NCBI GenBank assembly: GCA_015075365.1
Contig: JABTUN010000002.1
Location: forward strand, 1 to 64,000
Length of the DNA: 64,000 bases
Source: Verrucomicrobiaceae bacterium
GTDB taxonomy: Bacteria > Verrucomicrobiota > Verrucomicrobiia > Verrucomicrobiales > Verrucomicrobiaceae
Reading direction: 5' to 3'
Shown here piece by piece: positions 1 to 8,292 of the stretch. The translations under genes and the position numbers were made by a program. Every line of letters starts with the position of its first letter. Positions within the stretch are counted from its first letter, which is position 1. The notes beneath the pieces were generated by a model that was not told where the DNA came from, ran no database searches, and saw only the letters and a list, made by a program, of their open reading frames with translations.

Positions 1-173
1 GCGTTGAACCGCCGCCAACGCGATGCCATGGGAGCGCGCCAGCAGGCGCCCGCCCGGCGGTTGCGGAGCGCCGGGTTGTTTTGAAAACGGAAGGTGGCTG
101 GTCAGCCCGTTGCAGCCTGATGTCATTTCCCGAAAGAGAGACAAAAGGGAAAAAGGCAGGGACGCGGAGTTAG

Positions 174-198
174 TGAGAAGTCAGAAGTCAGAGGTGAG
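174..198. repeat. Dispersed purine-rich intergenic motif, copy 1
   Basis: The 19-base word GTCAGAAGTCAGAGGTGAG at 180-198 recurs exactly, in inverted orientation, at 7879-7897. Looser relatives lie at about 8083-8120 and 32100-32130. All copies are between genes. A purine-rich leader (GAAAGAGA followed by ACAAAAGG) precedes the motif here and a similar one accompanies the copy near 7.9 kb. The function is unknown; it is probably a dispersed extragenic repeat. Confidence 0.6.
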
Positions 199-228
199 CA
201 TCTGCCATTCATGCCCCCATTTGTAGAT

Positions 229-304
229 CGGGCTTCAGCCCGGCCTTGGGTTCTGTCGTCCCGCCTTCAGGCGGGCGGAAAGTGGAACAGGTTTTTAACC
301 TGTT
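229..304. repeat. Three consecutive small palindromes, two with a TTCA loop
   Basis: Three perfect hairpins follow one another in the gene-free stretch before 321: CGGGCTTCAGCCCG at 229-242, CCCGCCTTCAGGCGGG at 260-275, and AACAGGTT-TTT-AACCTGTT at 286-304. The first two share the central CTTCAG although their arms differ. They sit just downstream of the stop codon of the minus-strand operon that ends at 321, so they could terminate or stabilise that transcript, or be REP-like extragenic repeats. I see no gene in 1-320. Confidence 0.6.
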
Positions 305-320
305 TGCCTCCGGGTGATCA

Positions 321-785
321 TCAGCAGAAGCCACCCATCACCTTCACCGCAGCGAGGAAGTTCACGAGGATCAAAGCAGGCCAAAACCCCCATTGCCAGA
401 CGCCGAGCAGGCTGCTCGTGCGCACTCGATTTGTTTCTTCGCAAGCTTCACGCTCTGCTTTGCAGTAAAGTTCCCATCCATTCTCTTTGGTGAGACCAAA
501 ATGCTTTTCGATCTTGGACAGATGTGTCCCGATCTCCGTCACGGCTCTCATGATGGCATAGACCCGGATGCCAAAGAATAAAGCGCAAGCGCCGGGTGCC
601 AGATAAAACACTTGGTGGTTTGCCACATGTTCTTTGTAAGTGAGCAGCCATGCCCAGGCGGTGGCCGTTCCGACCACTCCGGCGATGGCATAAGTGTCGA
701 AATTCTTGCAGAGATGGTCGATCTCGCTTCGCAGGAGTTTGTAGGTCTCCAGCAAGAGGGTTTCTTTGGTGGGGCTGTCAGGCAT
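321..785 (-). CDS. Small three-helix membrane protein linked to the type III R-M operon
   Basis: The 154-residue product is not assignable to a named family. Hydrophobic segments at about residues 31-50, 57-79 and 127-152 suggest three membrane helices. Between helices 2 and 3 is a charged loop of about 45 residues (EIGTHLSKIEKHFGL and onward) that is probably cytoplasmic. The N-terminal 30 residues are amphipathic and charged. It lies 13 bases behind the stop of the restriction subunit on the same strand, so it is almost certainly co-transcribed with mod and res. That position suggests an accessory defence function, but nothing in the sequence proves one. Confidence 0.75.
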   Translation of the reverse strand: MPDSPTKETLLLETYKLLRSEIDHLCKNFDTYAIAGVVGTATAWAWLLTYKEHVANHQVFYLAPGACALFFGIRVYAIMRAVTEIGTHLSKIEKHFGLTKENGWELYCKAEREACEETNRVRTSSLLGVWQWGFWPALILVNFLAAVKVMGGFC

Positions 786-798
786 GGCAGTGGTGGGT

Positions 799-3453
799 TC
801 AGGTGGATGAGAAGCAGGTTTCGATCCGATCCCTCCACGAGTCCTCCATCAGCATCGTGAAGTTCATCTGCTGCGGCTGGCTGCCGAGGACGAGTTCACC
901 GGCGCGGACGGCTTTGGCGGAGTATTCGGTGAGGAGATCGAAAAGCTTTTGCTTGTAGGCGGTGTCGTCGTTGCCTTTCAAGTGGTCACCCTTGGTTTCG
1001 AGCACGGAGAAACGGAACTTGCCGTCCTTGGTGCCGTGGATGCAGGCGAGGAAGTCGGGATACACACGATGTTTCTGCCAGCCTTGCAGGCCGTAGCTGC
1101 CTTGCCCAACGGCGATGCGATGCCACCAGTGGACGCAGTCTTTGCCATCGAGATACCACGCTGTTTCCTTTTCTAGCTCGTTGAAGTCCTTGCGGAAGAC
1201 TTTCTCGAAGAGGCTGCGCTCCAAAGGATCACCGTTTTTGCGTTTCAGCATCGGCTCATCCTCCGCGAGGTCCACGGACAGCGTCTCCGCCAGCTTCCAG
1301 TTCAGCTTGGGATCATTCGTGGACACGAGACGGAAGAGGATGCAGCCCTTTTCCAACTTCTCGCGGAAGAGCCGCTCCGCCGCCTCATGCACCTGCTTCC
1401 GCAGGTCCAGCTTCATGTCTCGGATGAGTCCGAGACGGTTGGTGTAGAGGCGTTCCTCCGTAAGGCCGCGGCTTCGCAGCACTTCCAATGTCTCGCCGAG
1501 GATGCGCATGCCTTGCCACGGATTCGGGATCACATCGAGGAGCTGCCGCACGAGGAAAGGCACATCCAGACCTTCCTCCGGCATGTCGGCCATCTGCTCT
1601 TGGAAAAGCTCCTCGGTCACGCTCGGGCCTTCCTGGCTCGATTGCATGTTGATCCGCGCCAAGGTCCGCATGGCCTTCTCATCTTCCTCCAAAGTCATGC
1701 CGTGGGCACCGAGGAAGCGGAAGGACTCCCAGTCCAGCTCGCCAAGAATATCCCGCTCGTAATCCAGTTCGCGCACATCGTCGGGCGCGGTGCTGTCCTG
1801 ATGCAGCACACGCGGCAGGAAGATCGGCGGGATCTTCCCGAACTTCCCCCGGCGCAGCAAGGTTTCTTTCTTGGTCGCCTTCTTCGCGCTGCCGCTGGAG
1901 GTCATCGTGACTTGAGAGGCCAGATCGGCCATGCCTTCTTCTTGCAGGCCGTTGCGCACACTCTTCACCGCCTCGGTTACTTCCTGGTCAAAGGTGAAGA
2001 CATAACACTTGTTCAGGCTCGGCTTGCCGGTCAGGCGCGTGTCCGGCTGCCGCAGGATGCGGCCGATCATCTGGGTCAGCGCCGTGTTGGCAGTCGTTTT
2101 GGACAAGACAGCGAGCACATAGGCAAAGGGGCAGTCCCAGCCCTCTTGCAGAGCTGCTTTGGTGATGATGTAGCGCACCTCGCAGGTCGGCTGCTTGAGG
2201 TCCTCATCCCCCAGCGTGTCCTCCTCGGAGGTCTTCACGCGGATTTGCTCCGGCTTTGCGCCCAGCTTGTCGATCAGATACTCCTTCGCGTCCTCGGAGT
2301 GAACGAGGCCGCTGTCCCGCTGCTCCTTGCCGGTGCGTTCCACCCGCACGAGCAGGATGGGGCGGATGTAGCGGTTCTCCTCCGCCTGCACCTTGGCAGC
2401 ATCCTCCTGCAATTCGTCGAGCTTTTGATGCGCCTGCGTGAGGGTGTGCTTCCAGCCGCCCTTGTCTTCATTCACAATGTCGATGGGCAGCTTGATCATC
2501 TCCTCGTTCTTCAGATCGGTTCCTGGCACGGAAACGAGCACATTGCAGGCATGCTTGCCGCCTGCGTTCGGCGTGGCGGAGAGTTCCAGAATGAATTTTG
2601 GGTTAAAGCCATCCAGCGTGTTTCGCGCCGTGGCGGAATAGGCCTTGTGTCCTTCATCCACCACCACCAGCGGACGCAGCAGACGCAGCACATTCCCCAG
2701 GCTGTGCTTGAGGCTCACCCATTTCAAAGCATCAGCCCCGGTCGCCTTGCCTTCGAGGAGGTCATTCACATCTAGGTTCGGCACACGCTCCAGCAGCGCT
2801 TTGTTTGCCAGCGCATCATCTTCGATGGGGAAGAAAGAGGTGAACTTCCCGCTGTCCCGGAACATGCGGAGCGTCTCCTTCGATTGCCGGGCCGCGCTTG
2901 GCAGCATGAGCAGCATCACGCACAGGTAGCTCTCCGCGTCCTGCTTGGTGAAGGCGTCGCCCTTCTCCAGCATCTTCACGCGGCCACCGCTCGCCCGCTC
3001 CAGCATCTGGCGGTAAGGGTGCTCACGATTGGCGAGCTGCTTCCACGTCTGTTTATAGATGGCATCGCTCGGCACGACCCAGAGGACGAAACCCGTCTGC
3101 CGCCGGAAGAAATCCACCTGGATGATCTCCACGGCCGCCGTCGCCAGCAGCGTCTTCCCGCCGCCGGTGGGCACTTTGAAGGTCACATTCGGTATGGGAC
3201 GGTTCAGCCCGTCCAGCCGGGTGAGGTAGGGAGCTACCCGCTCATTTCCTTCGTCGTCCCGCAGGTAGGGAAGGCGGCGTTCATCATTCAGTTGATCCCA
3301 GGCCTTCACACAGGGATCACCCAAGTCGATGCTCAGCCCCTGTTCCTTGAGCACCGCCTGCGCCGCCGCGATTTTCTCCTCCTGACCACGCAGCGTGCTC
3401 AGGTAGTAGTTGAACTTGGTCAGGACGCCCTGCTGGTAGTCTTTGAGTTCCAT
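799..3453 (-). CDS. res: Type III restriction endonuclease, Res subunit
   Basis: This 884-residue protein is the ATP-dependent translocating and cleaving subunit of a type III restriction-modification system. Walker A PTGGGKT is at residues 95-101, Walker B VVVDEGH ends at about 269, and superfamily 2 helicase motifs follow (QEGWDCPFAYVL, QMIGRILRQP). A C-terminal PD-(D/E)xK nuclease is visible as YPDF at about 798-801 followed by LETKG with E819 and K821. Family knowledge: Res and Mod form a complex that cleaves when two unmethylated sites are engaged. The start codon lies 6 bases behind the mod stop, so the genes are co-transcribed. No frameshift or truncation is seen. Confidence 0.95.
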   Translation of the reverse strand: MELKDYQQGVLTKFNYYLSTLRGQEEKIAAAQAVLKEQGLSIDLGDPCVKAWDQLNDERRLPYLRDDEGNERVAPYLTRLDGLNRPIPNVTFKVPTGGGKTLLATAAVEIIQVDFFRRQTGFVLWVVPSDAIYKQTWKQLANREHPYRQMLERASGGRVKMLEKGDAFTKQDAESYLCVMLLMLPSAARQSKETLRMFRDSGKFTSFFPIEDDALANKALLERVPNLDVNDLLEGKATGADALKWVSLKHSLGNVLRLLRPLVVVDEGHKAYSATARNTLDGFNPKFILELSATPNAGGKHACNVLVSVPGTDLKNEEMIKLPIDIVNEDKGGWKHTLTQAHQKLDELQEDAAKVQAEENRYIRPILLVRVERTGKEQRDSGLVHSEDAKEYLIDKLGAKPEQIRVKTSEEDTLGDEDLKQPTCEVRYIITKAALQEGWDCPFAYVLAVLSKTTANTALTQMIGRILRQPDTRLTGKPSLNKCYVFTFDQEVTEAVKSVRNGLQEEGMADLASQVTMTSSGSAKKATKKETLLRRGKFGKIPPIFLPRVLHQDSTAPDDVRELDYERDILGELDWESFRFLGAHGMTLEEDEKAMRTLARINMQSSQEGPSVTEELFQEQMADMPEEGLDVPFLVRQLLDVIPNPWQGMRILGETLEVLRSRGLTEERLYTNRLGLIRDMKLDLRKQVHEAAERLFREKLEKGCILFRLVSTNDPKLNWKLAETLSVDLAEDEPMLKRKNGDPLERSLFEKVFRKDFNELEKETAWYLDGKDCVHWWHRIAVGQGSYGLQGWQKHRVYPDFLACIHGTKDGKFRFSVLETKGDHLKGNDDTAYKQKLFDLLTEYSAKAVRAGELVLGSQPQQMNFTMLMEDSWRDRIETCFSST

Positions 3454-3459
3454 GCGCGG

Positions 3460-5283
3460 CTAGTCTCCCAGGATTTTATGCACCGCATACGGCAGTTGGC
3501 AGAACTCGATGCGCCGGGAGGTCAGCTCCTTCTGGCTCATGAACTTCGCCACCGCGAACACGATGGCCCGTTTCCCGGCCTTGTTGCCTTTTTCGATGGC
3601 TTCCAGCTTCTTCGCGTCTAGCGCGGCTTCGTTGCTGCGCAGCCATTCCTTGTCCGGCTTGTAAATGAGGTGAAGACGGAAGACCTCCGTTTCCCCGATG
3701 AAGCCATCCGCCTTCGGCGCGGCCACCTTGTCCAGGCTGCGGCCCGTGGCCGTGTAAAACACATAGCGGGCCAGCGATTCATAGGACGGCATGCCCTCGC
3801 CGCCCGTGAGCAGGCTTTCGATATCGATGGGCTCGCCCAGCTCACAGTAAGTAAAACTGCCGCCGAGGCCGGGAGCCTTCTCCTTGATCTTCCGCTCCCC
3901 CGTCACCGTCAGCACGCCGTCTTTGATCTCCTTCTTCACGCTGTCGTAGGAGGCTCCTTCCAGCTTTTCGATGCTCTCCACCTTCTCCAGCAACTCCTGC
4001 GCCTTTTTGAAGGCCGTCCACGTCAGTTTCTCCAGCATCAACTCCGTGCGCTGCGTGCCGGTGAAGGCGTAACCCTGAATCACACGGCGCACACGCTCCG
4101 CCGTCAGCGTGTCCGCATAATCTTCCGTCTCCACGAGGATGAATCGCCTGTTGCCGCCATCCTTGGCATTGGCGGCGAGAACCGCGTGCGCGGTCGTGCC
4201 GCTGCCAGCAAAGGAGTCGAGGATGAGAGAGTTTTCGTCGGTAAAGATGCGCAGCACTCGTTCAAGAAGCCTTGTTGGCTTCGGGGTAATAAAAACATCA
4301 GATGAGCCTTCAAAAGCCATTATCTCCTTCAATTCCTTCTTGGCTTCATCGGTATGGCCTACATCATCGTAGAACCAAATTGTCTGAGGAACTCTTCCTT
4401 CCCGCACTTCAGACAAGAACCGTTTGATTTGCGGAATGCTGTTTTTGTCGTTCCCCCACCAAATGCGATTGTCTTTATCCATCTCCCAAAACTTCGTTTC
4501 GGATACTCGCCAGTAGTTGCCGCGAGGAGGCCCGCTAACAAGTCGGCCGCCCGGACATTTGATGGGATAAAGACCTTCACTGTATGAGTTTCTGGCAGAA
4601 AGGTCACTGGTCTTCCATGGCCCTCGTTCATCTGCGTCGGGGTTTTTATACCTACCTTCCTGCGCTTCAGTCTTTTCCAGAGAACCAATCTCTAACTGAG
4701 CTTTCTGTTTGGCATAGATTAGGACGTAGTCGTGGTCGCTCGAAAAGAACTCAGCAGTGCTTTTGGGCGAATAGTTCTTCTGCCACAAACAGCAGGCGAC
4801 GAAGTTCTCCTCACCGAAAATTTCATCCATCAGGCTCCTCATTCGATGAATCTCGTTGTCGTCCAACGTGACAACAATTGCGCCCGTCTCCGCCAGCAAC
4901 TCCCGCAACAACTGCAAGCGGGGCCACATCATGCAGAGCCATTTGTCGTGGCGTTCGAGGTCTTCCTTATCGACGGGGTTGGCGGACTTTTTGAGCCACT
5001 CCTTCATGAGGGGGCTGCGGACGTTGTCGTTGTAGCACCAGCCCTCGTTGCCGGTGTTGTAGGGCGGGTCGATGAAGATGCAGTCAACCTTGCCCGCATG
5101 AGTCGGCAGCAGCGCCTTCAGCGCCTCAAGATTGTCCCCGTGGATGATGAGATTGTCGTCTAGCGACGGCTTCCCGCCCTTCACCGGCAGGGACTTCTTC
5201 CCGTCCACCCGCAGCTCCCGGAACGGAACACTGAGGTGGTGCGAGTGGACAAACTGCTTCCCTTTGAAATCAAGCGTGGGCAT
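3460..5283 (-). CDS. mod: Type III DNA methyltransferase, Mod subunit
   Basis: This 607-residue protein is an S-adenosylmethionine-dependent amino-methyltransferase that recognises and modifies the target of the system. The catalytic DPPY is at residues 72-75 and the cofactor-binding FAGSGTT at 358-364. This order is that of beta-class enzymes, as expected for type III Mod. The target-recognition domain lies between them (about 160-340). DNA coding for that part (about 4260-4800) is visibly more AT-rich than the flanks, which fits exchange of the recognition domain by recombination. I see no simple-sequence tract that would make the gene phase-variable. It is the first gene of the operon and faces away from the HTH gene at 5417. 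Confidence 0.95.
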   Translation of the reverse strand: MPTLDFKGKQFVHSHHLSVPFRELRVDGKKSLPVKGGKPSLDDNLIIHGDNLEALKALLPTHAGKVDCIFIDPPYNTGNEGWCYNDNVRSPLMKEWLKKSANPVDKEDLERHDKWLCMMWPRLQLLRELLAETGAIVVTLDDNEIHRMRSLMDEIFGEENFVACCLWQKNYSPKSTAEFFSSDHDYVLIYAKQKAQLEIGSLEKTEAQEGRYKNPDADERGPWKTSDLSARNSYSEGLYPIKCPGGRLVSGPPRGNYWRVSETKFWEMDKDNRIWWGNDKNSIPQIKRFLSEVREGRVPQTIWFYDDVGHTDEAKKELKEIMAFEGSSDVFITPKPTRLLERVLRIFTDENSLILDSFAGSGTTAHAVLAANAKDGGNRRFILVETEDYADTLTAERVRRVIQGYAFTGTQRTELMLEKLTWTAFKKAQELLEKVESIEKLEGASYDSVKKEIKDGVLTVTGERKIKEKAPGLGGSFTYCELGEPIDIESLLTGGEGMPSYESLARYVFYTATGRSLDKVAAPKADGFIGETEVFRLHLIYKPDKEWLRSNEAALDAKKLEAIEKGNKAGKRAIVFAVAKFMSQKELTSRRIEFCQLPYAVHKILGD

Positions 5284-5416
5284 CCTGCACGTTGAAGCAC
5301 ATCCCCGGCGCTGTCGTCAATTTTAGATCGGGAGCAGCCACGAGTAAAAAGAGGCTTGCCAAAACAGCGCCGGGTTGGGTATAAAACCTAGCAACCCACC
5401 CCACCCCAGCCCTGCC

Positions 5417-6040
5417 ATGAAGACGAAGGCGTCCTCGAAGCGGAACCGGTCGCGCAGCTCGACGAAGAAAAGAGCGGCGGAGACGAGGCCCAAGCCGGAC
5501 AAGGAGACGAGGGGTGGAGGAGACAAGGAGCGGGCGCGGAAGGCAGACGGGGAGGCGGGTGACGAGCCCGACAAGGGGGCGATGCCAAAGCCGGACAAGG
5601 AGACGAGGGGTGGAGGAGACAAGGAGAGGGCGCCGAAGCAGCCGAAGGCACCCGTGCCGAGGGGGGCGGTGTGGTGGAACCGGGCGGACGGGCATCCGTG
5701 CCTGAAGTTCTTTGGCGCGGAGCTGCATCACCAGCGCTGGGACCTGCGCCGGTGGTCGCTGGAGGATCTGCACCAGGCCAGCGGGCTGTGCCGGTCCTTT
5801 CTGTGCGAGCTGGGGCATGGGGAGGCGAGCCCGACGGAGGAGGTGATCCTGGAGCTGGAGGCGGCGCTGGACATGAAGGAGGGCGGGCTGATGCGGCTGG
5901 TGAACCGGCGCTGGATGCTGGCCGTGCGGGAGGAGGCGCGGCGCGCATTCCGGCCCCGGAACACCGGGTTCGCCAGCCGGCGGGCCGGCGCGCATGATCC
6001 GCGCCATGAACGCGACCCATCCCCACCCCCGGCCGCCTGA
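5417..6040 (+). CDS. Putative XRE-like helix-turn-helix protein with a basic repetitive N-terminus
   Basis: The product has 207 residues. Its first 85 residues are low-complexity and strongly charged and contain the exact duplication PKPDKETRGGGDKERA, coded by direct repeats near 5492 and 5588. After residue 90 a compact region resembles an XRE/Cro-type DNA-binding domain (WSLEDLHQASGLCRSFLCEL, then SPTEEVILELEAAL). The tail after about residue 185 is basic and proline-rich. I start at the ATG at 5417; an earlier in-frame start exists at 5375 and no clear ribosome-binding site decides. It sits between the R-M operon, divergent, and the 21-bp array. Function and target are unknown; the HTH call is by pattern only. 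Confidence 0.55.
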   Translation: MKTKASSKRNRSRSSTKKRAAETRPKPDKETRGGGDKERARKADGEAGDEPDKGAMPKPDKETRGGGDKERAPKQPKAPVPRGAVWWNRADGHPCLKFFGAELHHQRWDLRRWSLEDLHQASGLCRSFLCELGHGEASPTEEVILELEAALDMKEGGLMRLVNRRWMLAVREEARRAFRPRNTGFASRRAGAHDPRHERDPSPPPAA

Positions 6041-6145
6041 GGCCGCCCTGCCCCAGGCGGCAGCGCGGGCGCAGGAGACGCGCGGGGAGCAGGCGGTGGG
6101 CACCCGGCGCGCCCGGAGGGCAGGTCAGGACGACATTCTGGCGGC

Positions 6146-6730
6146 GCATCACCTCAAGCTGACGCCGCATCACCTCAAGCCAACGCCGCATCACCTCAAG
6201 CCAACGCCGCATCACCTCAAGCCAACGCCGCATCATCTCAAGCCAACGCCGCATCACCTCAAGCTGACGGCGCATCAACTCAAGCCGACGGCGTGTCATC
6301 TCACGCCAACGCCGCATCATCTCAAGCCGACGGCGTATCATCTCACGCCAACGCCGCATCATCTCAAGCTGACGGCGCATCATCTCAAGCTGACGGCGCA
6401 TCATCTCAAGCTGACGGCGCATCATCTCAAGCCGACGGCGCATCATCTCAAGCCGACGGCGTATCATCTCACGCCAACGCCGCATCATCTCAAGCGGACG
6501 GCGCATCATCTCAAGCTGACGGTGCATCATCTCAAGCCGACGGCGCATCACCTCAAGCTGACGGCGCATCATCTCAAGCCAACGGCGTATCATCACGCCA
6601 ACGCCGCATCATCTCTGCCGACGGCGCATCATCTCAAGCCGACGGCGCATCACCTCAAGCTGACGCCGCATCATCTCAAGCTGACGGCGCATCATCTCAA
6701 GCTGACGGCGCATCATCTCAAGCCAACGGC
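6146..6730. repeat. Array of 28 tandem 21-bp repeats
   Basis: Twenty-eight head-to-tail units start GCATCATCTCAAG or GCATCACCTCAAG and end GACGGC or AACGCC, with no spacers. Variation is limited mainly to unit positions 2, 7, 12, 15, 16 and 20. One variant beginning GTATCATCTCACGCC recurs (units 8, 10, 16 and a damaged copy, 22). Unit 22 lacks 2 bases and unit 23 lacks 1, together removing exactly one codon, so the frame is restored. Three plus frames and one minus frame stay open: plus reads HHLKPTA or ASSQADG, minus reads MMRRxLE. The plus ASSQADG frame is open from about 5998 and runs without a stop into the gene starting at 6884. Confidence 0.95.
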
Positions 6731-6883
6731 GCATCGGCTCTTCTCAAAGTCTCACATACCTGGAGGGCCGGGCTGATGGCGCTGTGGAACAGCGGCATCA
6801 CCTGGACTTCCGGGGCCCTATGGGGTCCGGCGGCTCCGCCGTCCGGCCCCACGCCTGCCAACACGAAACCCAAACGAAACACC

Positions 6884-7606
6884 ATGCCACGCGATAAATT
6901 CTATCCCGCCCTCCTGGCCGAACAGCCTGAGTGGCACAACAACCTGGCCGCAAAGTTCCCGCTTTACGGCCCCGCGCTGGGCTTCACCCCCGCCCAGATC
7001 AACAACGCCGTCGCCGACAACCTGTACCTGGCCTACGCGCTGGGCGACTGGATCACCCGTGTGCGGGAATTCGGCCCGGCGGCCACCGCCGCGCTGAAGG
7101 ACCTGCGGACCGGGACCGGCAACGATCCCTTCACCTTCACCGCCTTCACCCCGCCCACGCTGCCCACCCTGCCGGCGGGCGTGACCGATGTGCTGCCCGG
7201 CGCGCTGGACCGCACCTTTGGCCTGGTGCAGGGCATCAAGGGCGCGCCCGGCTACAACGAGGGCATGGGCCTGGACATGGGCATCGTGGGCAGTGAGATC
7301 ACCCCGCCGCCGCCCGGTGACGTGCCGCCGCCGCAACTGACGGCGGTCCTGCTGCCGGGCGATGACAACCAGTATGTGCGGCTGAAGTTCATCAAGCGCG
7401 GGCACGAGTATGTGGTGATCGAGAGCCGCCGCGCGGGCGGTGCCTGGGAGCAGCTGGTGCAGAGCAACAAGTCCCCCTACATCGACGAGCGCGCGCTGCT
7501 GGTGCCCGGCCAGGCGGAGGTGCGGGAGTACCGCGCCCGCTTCTGGGACGACGGCAAGCCCAGCAGCGACTGGTGCGGCGTGCTGATTGTCACGGTGGGG
7601 CCGTGA
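6884..7606 (+). CDS. Protein of unknown function with an N-terminal helical domain and a C-terminal beta-sandwich-like region
   Basis: From the ATG at 6884 the product has 240 residues. The N-terminal part (MPRDKFYPALLAEQPEWHNN and onward, residues 1-75) is helical. A proline-rich linker at about 135-148 (ITPPPPGDVPPPQ) separates it from a C-terminal region of alternating beta strands (YVRLKFIKRGHEYVVIESR, then YRARFWDDGKPSSDW) that looks like a fibronectin-III or similar sandwich. I recall similar two-part proteins from Verrucomicrobia, but no function. No signal peptide is seen. The frame is open upstream through the whole 21-bp array, so a longer product with an ASSQADG-repeat N-terminus is possible if translation begins earlier. 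Confidence 0.65.
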   Translation: MPRDKFYPALLAEQPEWHNNLAAKFPLYGPALGFTPAQINNAVADNLYLAYALGDWITRVREFGPAATAALKDLRTGTGNDPFTFTAFTPPTLPTLPAGVTDVLPGALDRTFGLVQGIKGAPGYNEGMGLDMGIVGSEITPPPPGDVPPPQLTAVLLPGDDNQYVRLKFIKRGHEYVVIESRRAGGAWEQLVQSNKSPYIDERALLVPGQAEVREYRARFWDDGKPSSDWCGVLIVTVGP

Positions 7607-7713
7607 GCGCCCGCAGGGCGCCGCGCTGCGCGCGGGGACTGGGAGTGGAGGGGAGGAGGAGTGGAGGAGTGGAGTGGGGGAGATGCGCTGCGCGGAGCTT
7701 TGCGCGAATCCCC

Positions 7714-7826
7714 TTACTCCCGGCTCAGCGTCCATTTACCGGCATTGGCCATCATGGCGACGAGCATGCGGAGGATCGGTTCGCACTCGTCTTCCAGCCG
7801 GGACGCGGTTTCCGCCCCGCCCAAGG
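7714..7826 (-). pseudogene. C-terminal remnant resembling a four-helix-bundle (23S rRNA IVP-type) protein
   Basis: The minus strand reads about 37 residues (LGGAETASRLEDECEPILRM, then LVAMMANAGKWTLSRE) ending in a TAA at 7714-7716. The pattern RLEDECEPILRML resembles the last helix of small four-helix-bundle proteins, which are frequent in Verrucomicrobia. No start codon or N-terminal part is present: the coding-like sequence stops against the 30-bp dispersed repeat at 7840. I read it as a remnant cut off by a rearrangement. The family call rests on a short stretch. Confidence 0.35.
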
Positions 7827-7839
7827 CCGCCGGAAGTCG

Positions 7840-8082
7840 TCGGACGCGGCGCAGCGCGTCCCTACCCACGTGTCACGTCTCACCTCTGACTTCTGACCTT
7901 TTTGTTCTCTTTCCTCTCTTTCGGCCACCTCAGGCAACGCTCAACGTCGAACGTCCAGCGCGGAACGTCCAACCCCAGAGCGGGCTCAAGCCCGAACTAC
8001 GAACGCGTACCTCCGCCCTCCGCTCTCTTTCGGTCAATCGGAATCCCGTTTGTCGGACGCGGCGCAGCGCGTCCCTACCCAC
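7840..8082. repeat. Two identical 30-bp palindromic repeats in a gene-free stretch
   Basis: The same 30 bases occur at 7840-7869 and 8053-8082. The core GGACGCGGCGCAGCGCGTCC forms a hairpin with 7-bp arms (GGACGCG and CGCGTCC). Each copy is followed by pyrimidine-rich sequence of the kind CTCACGTCTGACTTCT, which is the reverse complement of the motif at 180-198. Between 7607 and 8230 I find no intact gene; the stretch holds these repeats, the remnant at 7714-7826 and low-complexity CT-rich sequence. Confidence 0.75.
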
Positions 8083-8230
8083 CTCTCACGTCTGACTTCT
8101 CACGTCTCACGTCTCTCCTCTCCCCTCTATCTTCTCTCTGGGCTGCCCCGATCCACAGCATGGCGGGAATGGCCTTGGGCTCCATCGCTGCCCGCGATGC
8201 CGGCCAGGCCCACCGCGGCCACACGGGCGC

Positions 8231-8259
8231 AAAAAAAGCGGCGGGATCGCTCCCGCCGC
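8231..8259 (-). terminator. Intrinsic terminator of the pyrophosphatase gene
   Basis: Read on the minus strand, a 9-bp perfect stem (GCGGCGGGA paired with TCCCGCCGC) with a 4-base loop is followed by seven T residues. It begins 34 bases after the hppA stop. Confidence 0.85.
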
Positions 8260-8292
8260 CTGAAAGGGTGTCAAGTCAGTGCCTCGCGCGGG

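Noticed and set aside
5388..6596. Minus-strand frame through the 21-bp array encoding MMRRxLE heptads
   Set aside because: Attractive as a coiled coil, but the frame continues as Pro/Arg-rich nonsense antisense to the HTH gene, and no start with a ribosome-binding site is seen. I keep it only as an observation on the array.
6146..6730. CRISPR array
   Set aside because: Repeats are contiguous with no spacers, units of 21 bp are too short, and no cas genes are present. The same applies to 23763-23972.
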